DNA of 64,000 nt from assembly GCA_963930645.1 (NCBI GenBank), contig OZ005660.1, positions 241,990,836 through 242,054,835 on the forward strand, in the 5' to 3' direction. This document shows, in pieces, positions 19,995-30,365 of the stretch. The number at the start of each line of letters is the position of its first letter. Within the stretch, counting starts at the first letter, position 1. Origin of the DNA: Salticus scenicus (Eukaryota; Arthropoda; Arachnida; Araneae; Salticidae). Under the pieces are notes generated by a model, which saw only the letters and a list, made by a program, of their open reading frames with translations, did not search any database and was not told the DNA's origin. A program made the translations under genes and the position numbers.

Positions 19995-20149
19995 AACGCA
20001 GAAGTATGTGAAATACGTTCTAATAAAAGTTATCAATTAAACATTCACACACTCATACTGGAGAAAAGCCGTATGCAGGTAATATATGTTCTAAACGTTT
20101 TTCTCGAAAAAGTAATCTACTTAAACATCTACGCATTCACGCGAATTAA
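19995..20149 (+). pseudogene. Decayed tenth and eleventh zinc fingers after the stop
   Basis: Immediately after the TGA the sequence still reads finger-like text: AEVCEIRSNKSYQLNIH, frame slip, HTGEKPYAGNICSKRFSRKS, then NLLKHLRIHAN and TAA at 20147-20149. The first Cys of the last finger is lost (YAGNIC for YVCEIC). The same altered segment, TAT-CAGGTAATATATGT, also occurs at the start of the intact frame (19194-19210), which suggests duplication or conversion within the array. Confidence 0.8.
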
Positions 20150-20494
20150 CAGACATGCGCAGGACAGTCACAAGCCACTTAAATACTACCTTTTGTGACC
20201 TCTTATTACACTAAATGACTTTCGATAGATTTTCTTTGTAAAAATTATGTTCCAATTTATTAAAAAGAAAATTTTTTTGTCTAATAAAAATTTTTTTCAT
20301 CATTCCTATGCCGATTTGGTTCAGTATATATTTTTCCCTGTATGTGGCTAGGATTGCGGTGCCTCATTCAACACTATCTTACGCACAAACTTTGTCTTAA
20401 GATGTAAACAAAACGCAAGTCGTATTGCAGTGTCTCACTAACGTACGGCAAATTCAGAGCTATCTTAAGTCAAATCGTAAGTGGATGTGGGCGC

Positions 20495-20545
20495 CAGGGC
20501 CGTGCTTAGGGGGGGGGGGCGATCGGGGCGGCTAAAATTTAAAAA
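20495..20545 (+). mobile_element. hAT-type left terminus
   Basis: CAGGGCCGTGCTTAGG followed by a G run and CGGGGCGGCTAAAA. Reversed, the sequence ending at 28381 begins CAGGGCCGCGCC and also reaches a GCCGCC motif beside TTTTAG. These could be the two ends of one old element filled with later insertions, but the flanking 8-mers (GTGGGCGC and TCGCGCAC) do not match. Confidence 0.5.
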
Positions 20546-21275
20546 ATTTCAGCTGAAAATTAGGTCTACAAAAATTGTTATTATTATTTATTTATTTATT
20601 TATTTTTACAGAAAAAAAAAAGAGAAAAAACAAACTTGATAACTTATCATTTGTGCAACCCGACAGTTTTCGGCTTTATAGGATAGTTTTCAGATGCAGA
20701 AAGAGAGAAATAATTTTAGTGCTGCATTTTTTTCCCCCCTTGTGGTTTTATTTGCTTTTTAATAGTCATGTATTTTTCGCAGTGTTCTTAATAGTAGGGC
20801 ATCATCTATCGCAGTAGTATTTATCTCTTGCTCACTGGGTCAAAATTGGCCCGCCCAACAAAGTTTTGTGATTTACGATGGAATTCAGAATGTTATGCTA
20901 TCCATCTTCTGTTAACAATGCAAAAGCTACCAAAATTCGTTCTTACTCTTCTATGTGAAAATAATATTAGATTTTATGATATTTGTGGGATATATTTATT
21001 TCTTGTAGTATCAGCTATATATATATTAGGGTTTCCACGATCCCACTTTTTCAATATTCCACCACTCTTTTTTTTAAATATGCTTATTACAAACATACGG
21101 TTATTTTACGACAAAATGTCTATTAAAAATTAGTTAATGCAAAATTAAGTGCATCGGTAACCTAGTATGTGTATGTGTACTATATACATCATGCGTAGAG
21201 TATAATGTATATATATAATACTCGTTATACATACAGAATGCGGCCTACCTAAATGAAATGCACTTGTAATGTGAC
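20546..21275. other. AT-rich sequence
   Basis: Short ATTT repeats and C/T runs. The open frames here carry no recognisable protein. Possibly interior of the hAT-like element that starts at 20495. Confidence 0.4.
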
Positions 21276-21953
21276 CACGGAGTAATATTAATAGGAGTTG
21301 AAGGTCGAATGGGAGAAAGCTACGAAACTGTGATGTACATTTTTGGTAAATATTGAGGGCGCCACTTGTCATTACTCCCTACCTCGGAGCTGATATAGTG
21401 TTGTTTTCAATAGAATTTTTCTGGAATACATTTTAAATTTTTTATTTTAAGCAATTTAATTTGTTTGTAAGTTCTTAAAACAGCATAATTCAGATGTTTC
21501 AAATAAATGCTTCGTTCCTAGTTGTAATACAGGCTATGATTGTGGTAAGAAAAAAAAAAAAAAAAAAAGCCCCAGGACAAAAATAAAGTCCGAGTTCATG
21601 TTTTCTGCACCTAAAGTAAGTTTATTTTTTTTCTTTACAAAATTACATCCATTCTCCTTCCTCCCAATTGTCTGTTTTAGCTAGCTTCGGTTCATAAGGA
21701 TCGTGATTTTTTAAAAGTTCTCTTTCAAAGTAAAATTAGTATAAAATGGCTCTTAAAAAAACATGTTGGTTAGATTTTTTCAGCTTGATATTATTTTAAA
21801 AAAAAAATAATTAAAACGAGACATTTGCCCATTGAATAACATTGCGGAAGCTGGAGAGAAGGAAGTATTGTACGCTGGCGCCATCTGTAAACATTATAAA
21901 ACAACATCACTAAATTTCAGCGTTACCTTCTTCTCCTGTCTTTTTACTCCGTG
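21276..21953 (+). mobile_element. THAP-exon-bearing transposon, copy 2 (inverted relative to copies 1 and 3)
   Basis: Same family as 18160-18867, in the opposite orientation. Termini are CACGGAGTAATATTAATAGG and ...TTTTTACTCCGTG. The flanking duplication AATGTGAC is perfect (21268-21275, 21954-21961). The plus-strand exon-like block (about 21495-21615) reads NKCFVPSCNTGYDCGKK, an A-run expansion, a frame break, then KSEFMFSAPK and donor CCTAAA|GTAAGT. It differs from copy 1 by scattered substitutions and is 678 bp long. Confidence 0.88.
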
Positions 21954-22282
21954 AATGTGACCCTCGAAGTCTTTGGGGTTCAATAGGCATGATTTTATCG
22001 CATACTTTTAAAATTTATGAATTATAAAACAGGATGTTTGAATTTTCAATTAGTCATTTTCAGCAAATTTTTTGTCATTAATTTAATTTTTAAATGTTTA
22101 TGTATGATATAGTTTTATTTGTTTCATAATTTTTAAACTTTTGGTCGTAAATTTTTTTAAGTCTTTTTGTAGTCGTATACTTTTCTACCTCGCATTCATG
22201 GTTTTATTATTATTATTATGATCCAAATTTTAATTTATTTTTTACTTTGCTGATTCTCAAAAAGATCTAATAGAAGACAATA

Positions 22283-22425
22283 AATGGGGGGACAGTGACA
22301 AGGTACCTTGCAGATGATCTAAGGTCAGCAGCTAGAATCAGTCTTGATTACCCAATAGGTACAAGAAGCATGTGCTTGTTTCGGAAAATTAGTAAAGGTA
22401 CTAAATTAAGCAAAATAAAGTCACG
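22283..22425. repeat. Direct repeat, left copy (partner at 24627-24765)
   Basis: Shares AATGGGGG, GTGACAAGGTACCTTGCAG, TACCCAATAGG, AAGCATGTGCTTG and CTAAATTAAGCAAAATAA with the partner 2.3 kb downstream. The two copies bracket the hAT MITE and the Helitron relic. No coding identity recognised. Confidence 0.75.
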
Positions 22426-22514
22426 TATTGTAAGGCTGTTGTCTGAAAACATTGTCTGATTTATAAAAAGAATAACAGACCTGACTGCACAGCTATCATC
22501 TCCAGAATATATAG

Positions 22515-22716
22515 CAGTGGCGGCTCGTGAACCGAAAATAGGTTAAGAGCTGAAAAATAATATTTAAGTATTTTTAATCATAATTTTTATTAAGCATGGT
22601 TTTAACTTAAATTAACTAAAAATACTTATTTAAATGCAAATTTATATTCTATAAATAAATACAGCGTAAAATACAGTGTGCCTCTTCACTAATTTTCGGT
22701 GCACTAGCCGCCACTG
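22515..22716. mobile_element. hAT-type MITE with near-perfect 8-bp duplication
   Basis: The left end CAGTGGCGGCTCGTGAACCG and reversed right end CAGTGGCGGCTAGTGCACCG are both followed by AAAAT. The flanks are ATATATAG and ATATAGAG (7 of 8 identical). Length is 202 bp with no coding capacity. Confidence 0.85.
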
Positions 22717-22984
22717 ATATAGAGAAAATATGTTAATGAAACTTTTACACATGCATTTATAAACAAAAAATTTCATATATTGCGGTGAATGCAGACAAGT
22801 TTATTTTCTGGTGCTTAAATTAAGGGAATTTACTTCTGTACATTTTCTCCAGTTCTAGCTAACTGCAAAGTTTTATGAAAAATTTGTATATTTTTCGAGG
22901 GGTTTGTAATAGTCTTTACACCAAGCAGTTGGTAGGGGCCTTTACATTGATTGTGCTTCCCCTAAGTTGAAAGGTTAATTGGGC

Positions 22985-24132
22985 TCGGGATACAATACAT
23001 GAAGAAACCTAAGAACAAGTATAAACAAAGCGTCAGAAACATGCTCAAAGAATGTTAATAGAAGACAAGAAGAAACTGATAAACAGCGAATAAACACATA
23101 CAATGCAGATACTCAACGGGCAGTGGTTAGACAATAAGATGAATCTGAACAGGAATAAACCAGGTGTCAAGAACAGGCTGAAATAAAAGCTGTTTGAAGA
23201 CTAGAAGAAACTTACGAACAGCGATAAGCCATGTTTCGTGTAGATGCTCAACACGCAGTGAGATATGAATGCATTAATAAATCAAAGATCAGTGACATGC
23301 TGAAAAAAAAGCTTATCAAAGGCGAGAAGAAATTGAGCAACGAGATATCAGTTTATGTGTACTATTTAACGGACAGCGACTGGAAGATAAGAAACTGAAG
23401 AGCAACTTCATATTTGAATTGAAGCTGATGCCAGATATCATACAGATATTTATCCAGCACTAAGGCTGCCAATTGAATCATATGTGAATTTTTCGATCAT
23501 CCTACTTTCGATTATGCTTTTCAAGATATTGTCAGACTAGCAGGTAAACCAGCAAATGTTTGTGCAAATTGTAAAGCGCAAAAGCGGTACAGAAAATCCC
23601 CTGAGATATGTTGTCCCATTGAAGAAACTTACTACTAGAAGAAACTTACGAACAGCGATAAGCCATGTTTCGTGTAGATGCTCAACACGCAGTGAGACAT
23701 GAATACATGAATTAATCAAAGATCAGTGACATTCTGAAAAAAAAAGCTTATGAAAGGCGAGAAGAAATTGAGCAACGAAATATCAGATTATGTGTACTAT
23801 TTAACAGACAGCGATTGGAAGATAAGAAACTGAAGAGCAACTTCATATTTGAATTGAAGCTGATGCCAGATATCATAAAGATTTTATTGAGCACTAAGGC
23901 TGCCAGTTGAATCGTATGTGAATTTTTCTATCATCCTACTTTCGATTATGCTTTTCAAGATATTGTCAGACTAGCAGGTAAACTAGCAAATGTTTGTGGA
24001 AATTGTAAAGCGCAAAAGTGGCACAGAAAATCCCCTGAGATATGTTGTCCCATTGAAAAAGTTCCATTGCCTGAAATTTCTGAATTGCCAGAAATGTTAA
24101 TAACTCTTCTTAAATTGTATAAATTGTAATTC
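22985..24132 (+). pseudogene. Helitron replication-protein N-terminal relic with an internal tandem duplication
   Basis: Translation with many stops shows the arthropod Helitron N-terminal repeat style (RRQEETDKQRINTYNADTQR, LEETYEQR, RVDAQHAVRYE). Then, in each copy, FDHPTFDYAFQDIVRLAG is followed by a Cys-rich motif: NVCANCKAQKRY, SPEICCPIE in the first copy, and NVCGNCKAQKWHRKSPEICC, PIEKVPLPEISELPEML in the second. The Rep and helicase cores are absent. A 433-bp segment (23201-23633) is repeated immediately as 23634-24066; only the second copy runs on to the PLPEISELPE motif. The intact family would drive rolling-circle transposition. Identification rests on motif style, not an alignment. 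Confidence 0.7.
23201..24066. repeat. Direct tandem duplication, two 433-bp copies
   Basis: Copy 1 is 23201-23633 and copy 2 is 23634-24066. Both start CTAGAAGAAACTTACGAACA and are highly similar throughout, so the duplication is younger than the surrounding relic. It lies inside the Helitron protein remnant. Confidence 0.85.
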
Positions 24133-24626
24133 TTCTTAAACTGCTTTAGCCCTGACAACGTGGAACAAATATGCTAATGCCAAAATAAATAAAGGATAAG
24201 CAAAATGGTTTTAAAAATTTATTCCTCCCACAACAACAACAACAACAAAAAAAAAAAAATCTAGGGTAATTTTATTTGGCCTACATATGATTTGTTATGC
24301 AGATAACATTCAATAACATATGTGTATGTTTCAGGATTTAAAATACCTTCACTGCATCTTCTTTATACAAGGATTGAAATCTTTTCTCACAATGCAGTTA
24401 GAAAACAATATTTTCAGTCAAACCTGTAGCTCAGTGGTCTGTAGACTACTAGAAGTCAACGACAAAATTTCGGTGGTCCGCAGAAAAATCTTGACATTAT
24501 TTTTTTCATTTTATAATGTTTTATTAGAGGATATTCTAATTTAAATTTTCAAGATCAGAATTTCCTGAATGCCTCTATTTCCCAACATTAAACTTCAGAA
24601 TTTCCTGGATAAGAGACCTTATAAAT

Positions 24627-24765
24627 GGGGGAACTGTGACAAGGTACCTTGCAGATGTTCAATGCTCAGCGGCTAAAATCAGTCTTCATTACCCAATAGG
24701 CAAGAAGCATGTGCTTGCTTCGAAAAATTTTGAAAAGGCCCTAAATTAAGCAAAATAAGGAACGT
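24627..24765. repeat. Direct repeat, right copy (partner at 22283-22425)
   Basis: Same landmarks in the same order and orientation as the left copy, with small indels. Confidence 0.75.
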
Positions 24766-24769
24766 GTTC

Positions 24770-26933
24770 ACTAGAGCGCCTGAACCACGACCGGACGATT
24801 GATTCCGAGCCAAAGTGTTCAGTGGTGTCGACCTATCCAGAATCACATCGTTCAGTGGCATGGACCGATCTCGACCGGTCATGGATCAGAAAGCCCAGAA
24901 AAATTTCTTGATCAATTGGATCACGTAATTGATCCAATGCGCAATAGGATGAAAATCAGGCTCTGACTGACACTATGCAGCATAAACCTGAACAATGAAC
25001 ATCTGTTTTTGACAATCATTGTATATTTGTTTAATTAGCTGAGGATTAATACAGATGTACCTTTTTTATATGCATTGTTTGTGCTGTAGAATATAAGGCA
25101 AATAATTCCATAAAATGCTAAACTATATTATGTTTATTTATTTATTTTGTAAAAAAGATTTTTTACGTAATAACGATTTTCGATACGTAATTTCTTTTAT
25201 TGATGAACGTAACACTTAAACATAAAATTAAAAGAAAAATTTACACAAATTTAATTGAAACAAAAATACTTTTTTTTAATTCGGACGCTATCATATTTTG
25301 TTAATTTAATGAATAAAAAAAAAAAGCTAGAAAAAATTAATTATTTCAATTTTTTTTTTTTTTTTTTTTTTTTTCATTCATGCGATTGTTTTTTGTTTAC
25401 AAATAGAAAAGTTTGTAAACTATTGTATTTTTTACCTTTAAAACAATAAGTTGACTCCAAGTAAATAAATTAAAATTCTTCCACATATTTTTAATTTTGG
25501 TAAAAATAAGTTTAAGATGTTAATTATTAAATTTAAGAAACATACATAAGAAAGACTGTAAAAAAAGTAGCTATAAAAATAAGCATTGTTTACATTGCTA
25601 GTTTATTTTAATATTCAGTCGGTAGTAAGAGAACAAGCATTTTCATACATTGAAGAAGAAAAGAAGATTATTTTTTATATACATGCATTCTATTAACTAA
25701 ACAGCATATTTCTCATTTTATATAATTTTTTTTTTTTTTTTTTTCAAAAACGTTTTTGTTGTACATATCTGTTCATAATAAAAATCCAAGAGAAAGAAAA
25801 GCGTTTTCTTATATCAAGAAGTGCTCATTTAAGATAAATCCACTCTGCTCCTTTAAAAATAAATGTAACGTAACATTAACATTTTCATGATTAAAATTTA
25901 TACGTGAATTTAGAAAAATCATAACCAAAGTAATGTATATCAGCATATTTTGTTAATTTAATAAATAAAAAAAAGCTGGAAAAAATTAATTATTATTATT
26001 ATTATTTTTTTTTTTTTAAAGATTTTCATTCATGCGATTGTTTTTTGTTTACAAATAGAAAAGTTTGTAAACGATTGTATTTTTTGCCTTTAAAACAATA
26101 AGTTAACTATAAGTAAATAAATTAAAATCATTCCACATATTTTTTATTTTGGTAAAAATAAGTTCAAGATGTCAAATAGTAAATGTAATAAACAAAACAG
26201 GCCGAAAAAAAAGTAGCTATAAAATTAAGCATTGTTTACATTGCTAGTTTATTTTAATATTCAGTCGGCAGTAAGAGAAAAAGTCCTTTATATTGATTCA
26301 TAAATGGAAGAAGAAAGTAAGATTATTTTTTATATAAATCCATTATACTAACTAAACAGCATATTTCATATTTTATATGATTTTTTTTTTCAAAAACGTT
26401 TTTGTTGTACATTTCTTTTTATATTAAAAATCGATGGAAAAGGAAAGTGTTTTATAATATCAATAAGTGCTCATTTAAGATAAATCCACTCTGCTCCTTT
26501 AAAAATAAATGTAACGTAACATTAGCATTTTCATGATTAAAATTTATACTACGTGAATTTAGAAAAATCATAACCAAAGTAATGTATATCAGTAATTTAT
26601 CAGTACAATCAATTAATAGTTTCTTATTTTTTGTTAGCAGACTACAAAAGTCTACATTAATAAGAAAAAAGGAAAATTGTTATTACACAAAAGATCTTTC
26701 TTTCTTTCTTTTTTTTTTTTAAAGAAAAAACGTAATATAGTTTAGCATTTTATGGAATAACGTATTAAGAGTCCAGACAAAATAAACAACAGAAATACAA
26801 TAAATAACTTGCTAATACAGGTCAATTTAGATAGATGGTGCTGCTTCAATCACGTCAGAATTGTTCCAAATCGTTCAGTAGATTCCTGGCCCGATCCAGG
26901 AACAGTGACGTCATCGCCCGGTCGCATTGATCT
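24770..26933. mobile_element. Probable inverted-ended element enclosing a tandem duplication
   Basis: TTCCATAAAATGCTAAACT with ATATTATG at 25104-25132 is the reverse complement of 26730-26759. Further out, 24795-24860 (ACGACCGGACGATT, GTTCAGTGG) and 26858-26930 (GTTCAGTAGATTCC, CGCCCGGTCGCATT) also look inverted relative to each other. This suggests one element with long degenerate inverted ends. No coding sequence is recognised. Confidence 0.45.
25292..26592. repeat. Direct tandem duplication, about 650 bp x 2
   Basis: Copies at 25292-25943 and 25944-26592 share long identical stretches (TTTTCATTCATGCGATTG, GTAGCTATAAAA, ATTCAGTCGG, TCATTTAAGATAAATCCACT, AACCAAAGTAATGTATATCA). Homopolymer lengths differ. 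Noncoding. Confidence 0.9.
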
Positions 26934-26941
26934 ATCTTGGG

Positions 26942-27503
26942 TAGAGCCCCTAAATAAAATAATAGGCCGGCGCATCACCGCTATTTTTTTGCCTCCAAAG
27001 AGGACAGCATTCCCGCTTGGCGCCCTTATCGCTTGCATAATGATTTTAAGAAATCTTGATCTGAAGCTAATCCGGTCAAGATAAGAGCAATAAGCAACAA
27101 TAATATTCCTAAAAACACATTTTTTTCACAGTATATTCTCAGGATGTCATTTTATTCTGAGGATATCCTATGGATGTACGATGTGTTGTTAGGGCGGTTT
27201 CTGTTTATTTTACAAAATGTCGCCAAAACTCAAATACACAAAAATAGAAGGTCTGTGAACACTTTATATTCACTTCTTGAATGATTATAGTAATTTATCG
27301 CTAAAGAAACTTCCATATCATAGTTTACTTAGCTTAAATTATGAAATATAATAAAACAAGTTACTCTAAAGTAACGTAAGACGATTTAAAAAAAAAAAAA
27401 AAAATGTTTGTTGTTTGTTTATCAGAGAAACGCGCTGGGTACATGTGGCAACCCTAAGGCAACAAAATGCCTGATGCGCCAGCTCGTATATATAGGAGCC
27501 TTA
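26942..27503. mobile_element. hAT-like non-autonomous element, copy A
   Basis: The left end TAGAGCCCCTAAATA and reversed right end TAAGGCTCCTATATA form an imperfect terminal inverted repeat. The flanks ATCTTGGG (26934-26941) and ATCTCGGG (27504-27511) agree at 7 of 8 positions. The interior is nearly identical to 46296-46822, including GAAATCTTGATCTGAAGC and ACAAAATGTCGCCAAAACTC. Length 562 bp, noncoding. Confidence 0.85.
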
Positions 27504-27511
27504 ATCTCGGG

Positions 27512-28200
27512 TGCTCTACTCAACACGCTCAAGGTCACGTCTTTCATACATAGTTATTGTTTGAATGGACGTCTAGAACGAGGCGGAGTTTCCCTTTGTT
27601 TGTGGGGAAAAGCTGCGCTATGATTGGCTATAATCCTTTATTTATGGGGGTAAGTTAAGGCTCCTATAGGTAAATTTCATCATGACGTCGAATGAGGACA
27701 GAAGGTCAAGTCGTCAATTTCTAATCTGCGTAATGTACGCGAAAAATATTAATTTTTCATAGGATTTCTTATAATCTAACAGTACATTATACAGACTAGT
27801 ATATTAAGTTAATATAGTTATCTATATATCGAAATAGCAGTTTATCAGTGTAATTAAATCTCGTCTCTTATAATATGGAACCGATAAAAATACGTCCACG
27901 TACTTCCACTATAATAAATTTATTACAATGAAATAACATTTAATCATCTTTCTTATGATTAAATAAGTATTTACATTTTCCTTGCAATAACATAAGTATT
28001 CGTACTGTTTTATTTTAAACAGGCATATTTCGTATAGAAAAAATGGGCATTATGTGTTTATTATTCTAGAAATATACTGACGTTTCTTAATAATGTTAGA
28101 GATCCACGTGACTTTATATTATCACTATGAATTTAGTGGTCTAAGGGATTTTTAATTGTAAATTTGGTGGTCCGTGAAAATAAAAAGGTTGCGTCCGCTG
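27512..28200. other. Intergenic sequence
   Basis: A slightly GC-richer stretch at 27512-27660 contains a second AAGGCTCCTATA motif at about 27658, like the terminus of the element just upstream. No gene was recognised in the rest. Confidence 0.4.
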
Positions 28201-28255
28201 CTATAGCAGCAGTCGCAACCGCAGCGGAGAGTGAGACCAAGTTTCTCACTCTCCG
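28187..28255. repeat. Two adjacent hairpins
   Basis: First, GGTTGCGtccGCTGCTATAGCAGCagtCGCAACC (two arms about a TATA centre, 28187-28220). Second, CGGAGAGTGAGA, loop, TCTCACTCTCCG (28225-28255), a perfect 12-bp stem. They look like abutting inverted transposon ends. Confidence 0.75.
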
Positions 28256-28329
28256 TGATTGTGCAGTATTTTTTGAAATTGTAGGGTGTATAGACTACAT
28301 GTTTGTTGCTAAAATCTTGCCCAGTACGG

Positions 28330-28381
28330 CAGCTAAAATATTTTGCCTTGAAGGGCGGCTAAAAGTGTTGGCGCGGCCCTG
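28330..28381 (-). mobile_element. hAT-type terminus (right end)
   Basis: Reversed it begins CAGGGCCGCGCCAACACTTT and reaches AGCCGCCCTTCAAGG, in the style of the left end at 20495. Confidence 0.5.
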
Positions 28382-29906
28382 TCGCGCACAATTACATCAT
28401 AGCTCGCTCTGCGTCTGCAATTGGCTGACTCGTTTCTCCCGCTGGTGACTTGCGCTTGAGGCACTGTAATACCAATTAAGATCGTTCCTAAACACACCCA
28501 TTCTTTAAACTTCCTAAGATTTAAAATCAGACTAATGAACGAGGCACCGCAATCCCAGCCTTGGAACTCTTTTACCTGTTTTTGTTTACTTCTTTCACAA
28601 TGCTTTAAGAGGATGGCGAGGGCGACAGACCGCCTTTTCCCCCTGATTTTTCCACTAGTATATTTAAATAAGTCTTTACTTGATCAGTTGTGTAAAAAAC
28701 TACTAAAATTTCCGAAAAAGAGTAAATATATATATACATAAATGCATTACACAGAAGTGGAAGAGTGAGATAAAAAATTTCGCATTTCGCCACTCTGTGT
28801 AATTAGTGAATGCCTTAAATCTACAAAAATGGAACTTTTGGAAAAGTAGCCAATAAGGAAAGCGCAGGTGACGTCACGCTCAGGGCAAAACATTGGTATT
28901 TCCACCAATAGACGTTGTTCTTTTGCCACTCGTGAGTGTCAAACTCTGACTGATGGTTCATTTGTTTGTAAAAATGCCCTTTCCTTATTTCTAATATATA
29001 TTTTTTTTATTAATGACCATTTTTTTTTCTTAGTTTAAAAATACTAAATTATTAGCTCTTTCAATTTCTGTTAGTATTGAAATGTAAAATTAAATGTGTT
29101 AATAAAACAATGAAATAGCATATTTATAGTTAAAATCATAAGAATTTGGTACTATTAAGAGGATACTTAATTATTTATAGAAAATTTGTATAAAACGCTG
29201 TTTTGTTTAATGTCGGTAACAACTGTTAACGTGAATCATTTTACATAGATTGGCAGAAAAAAATTCTCGTTTGTCATTTCGATTGATTCGATCCATGAGC
29301 CATCTTAAAAAAAAAAATATATATATATATTTTAGAATCAAATATTTTATTTGATATTTTTCTGCAATCCCCCTCCCCCATTTTTACTTTTTAAAGACAT
29401 AACGTATATGTATTTCAAATTATTATATTTTAAATCTAATTTGTTTAATACAATAACCCCGATTTTTACAACACTTCATGAATTGTCCATACAAAAATTT
29501 ATCTCAGAAAACGCCTTTACGTAACCTTCGAACTATTCATCAATTTTAGAAGGCATTTTCAAAATCATTTTATCTACATTTTAGTCGAAACAAAACAGTA
29601 CTAGCTGATTTATTTGAACTTACAAAATTTGTATCTCAAATTACAAGCTAGACAAATAAAAATAAATGTAATTCAACCTCCTAAATTTTGAATTTAGCCA
29701 AATTAATGAAATAGAATCTTAATTTAGTATTTTAAAACCTATGCAACAAATAACAAAAATTATATAAAATATAAAATTTTTACTTTCAAATGAGAATTAA
29801 AAAAAAGTAAAAAATTACATCGATGTAAATAATCAGCGGCGTCACTAAAATTTTTTTCAGAAGGGGGCAAACTAAAAACTGTAAAAGCTTCGGTATAATT
29901 TACAAA
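28382..29906. other. Intergenic with a small inverted repeat
   Basis: Around 28742-28815, ATGCATTACACAGAAGTGG and CCACTCTGTGTAATTAG are inverted to each other. A CAGCGGCGTCACTAAAA end of hAT style is at 29836. The rest is AT-rich with no gene. Confidence 0.45.
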
Positions 29907-29910
29907 TTAA

Positions 29911-30279
29911 CACGTTGAGCGCCATCTCAGCCATTCTAGATTGTAGACAAGACGTTTTATCACACATGGAATCATCTTGAAACTTTAGATGTGTGCAGAA
30001 CATGTTATACTTCAAACATTTCAGTGAAAGTTTTACACTCAGTACCAATAAAAAATGAACACGTTGAGCGCCATGTCAGCCATCGGTGGCTGACAGTGCC
30101 AAATATGATATAAAGCCGCGTAAACCATCGATGGTTGACAGTGTAAAATAGGATATAAAACTAAAAGTATTACATTTGTTTTAAGTGATTATTGAAAATT
30201 TGCTTAATTTCTATTTATTACAGGAGGATTCATTTTGGAATTTTAATGGATTTTAAGAATCCGCGTGGAGCTCAACGTG
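29911..30279. mobile_element. piggyBac-like MITE remnant(s)
   Basis: TTAA followed by CACGTTGAGCGCCAT occurs at 29907-29925. A second left end of the same kind starts at 30060 (after TGAA). The right end GGAGCTCAACGTG finishes at 30279. GTCAGCCATCGGTGGCTGAC is an internal palindrome. The missing right TTAA and the double left end suggest a decayed or nested pair. Confidence 0.5.
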
Positions 30280-30318
30280 CTCAACTAAATGGTTTATTGG
30301 TTGGTTGATTCAATTGAC

Positions 30319-30365
30319 GACAGGGGCGTAGCGTAAAAATTTCATTGGAGGGGAGACCCGACGTT
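30319..30365 (+). mobile_element. Solo hAT-type left terminus
   Basis: CAGGGGCGTAGCGTAAAAAT resembles hAT termini. No matching right end was found. Confidence 0.35.

Larger units (their letters stand above)
24432..28200. mobile_element. Possible hAT (Charlie-like) element interrupted by later insertions
   Basis: The left end CAGTGGTCTGTAGACT, with an inner GGTGGTCCGCAG, and the right end GGTGGTCCGTGAAAATAAA..GGTTGCGTCCGCTG (reversed CAGCGGACGCAACC) have Charlie-type character. The flanking 8-mers CTGTAGCT and CTATAGCA agree at 6 of 8 positions. The interior holds unrelated elements. Pairing of these two ends is tentative. Beyond the right end lies a second inverted terminus (CAGCAGTCGCAACC at 28207), giving a back-to-back palindrome. 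Confidence 0.35.

Noticed and set aside
24427..28208. CTGTAGCT/CTATAGCA as a firm hAT target duplication
   Set aside because: Only 6 of 8 bases agree and the right side is part of a palindrome. Kept at low confidence.
20495..28381. One single 7.9-kb hAT element bounded by CAGGGCCG ends
   Set aside because: The first ten terminal bases match but the adjacent 8-mers differ, and similarity inward is weak. The two ends were kept as separate termini.
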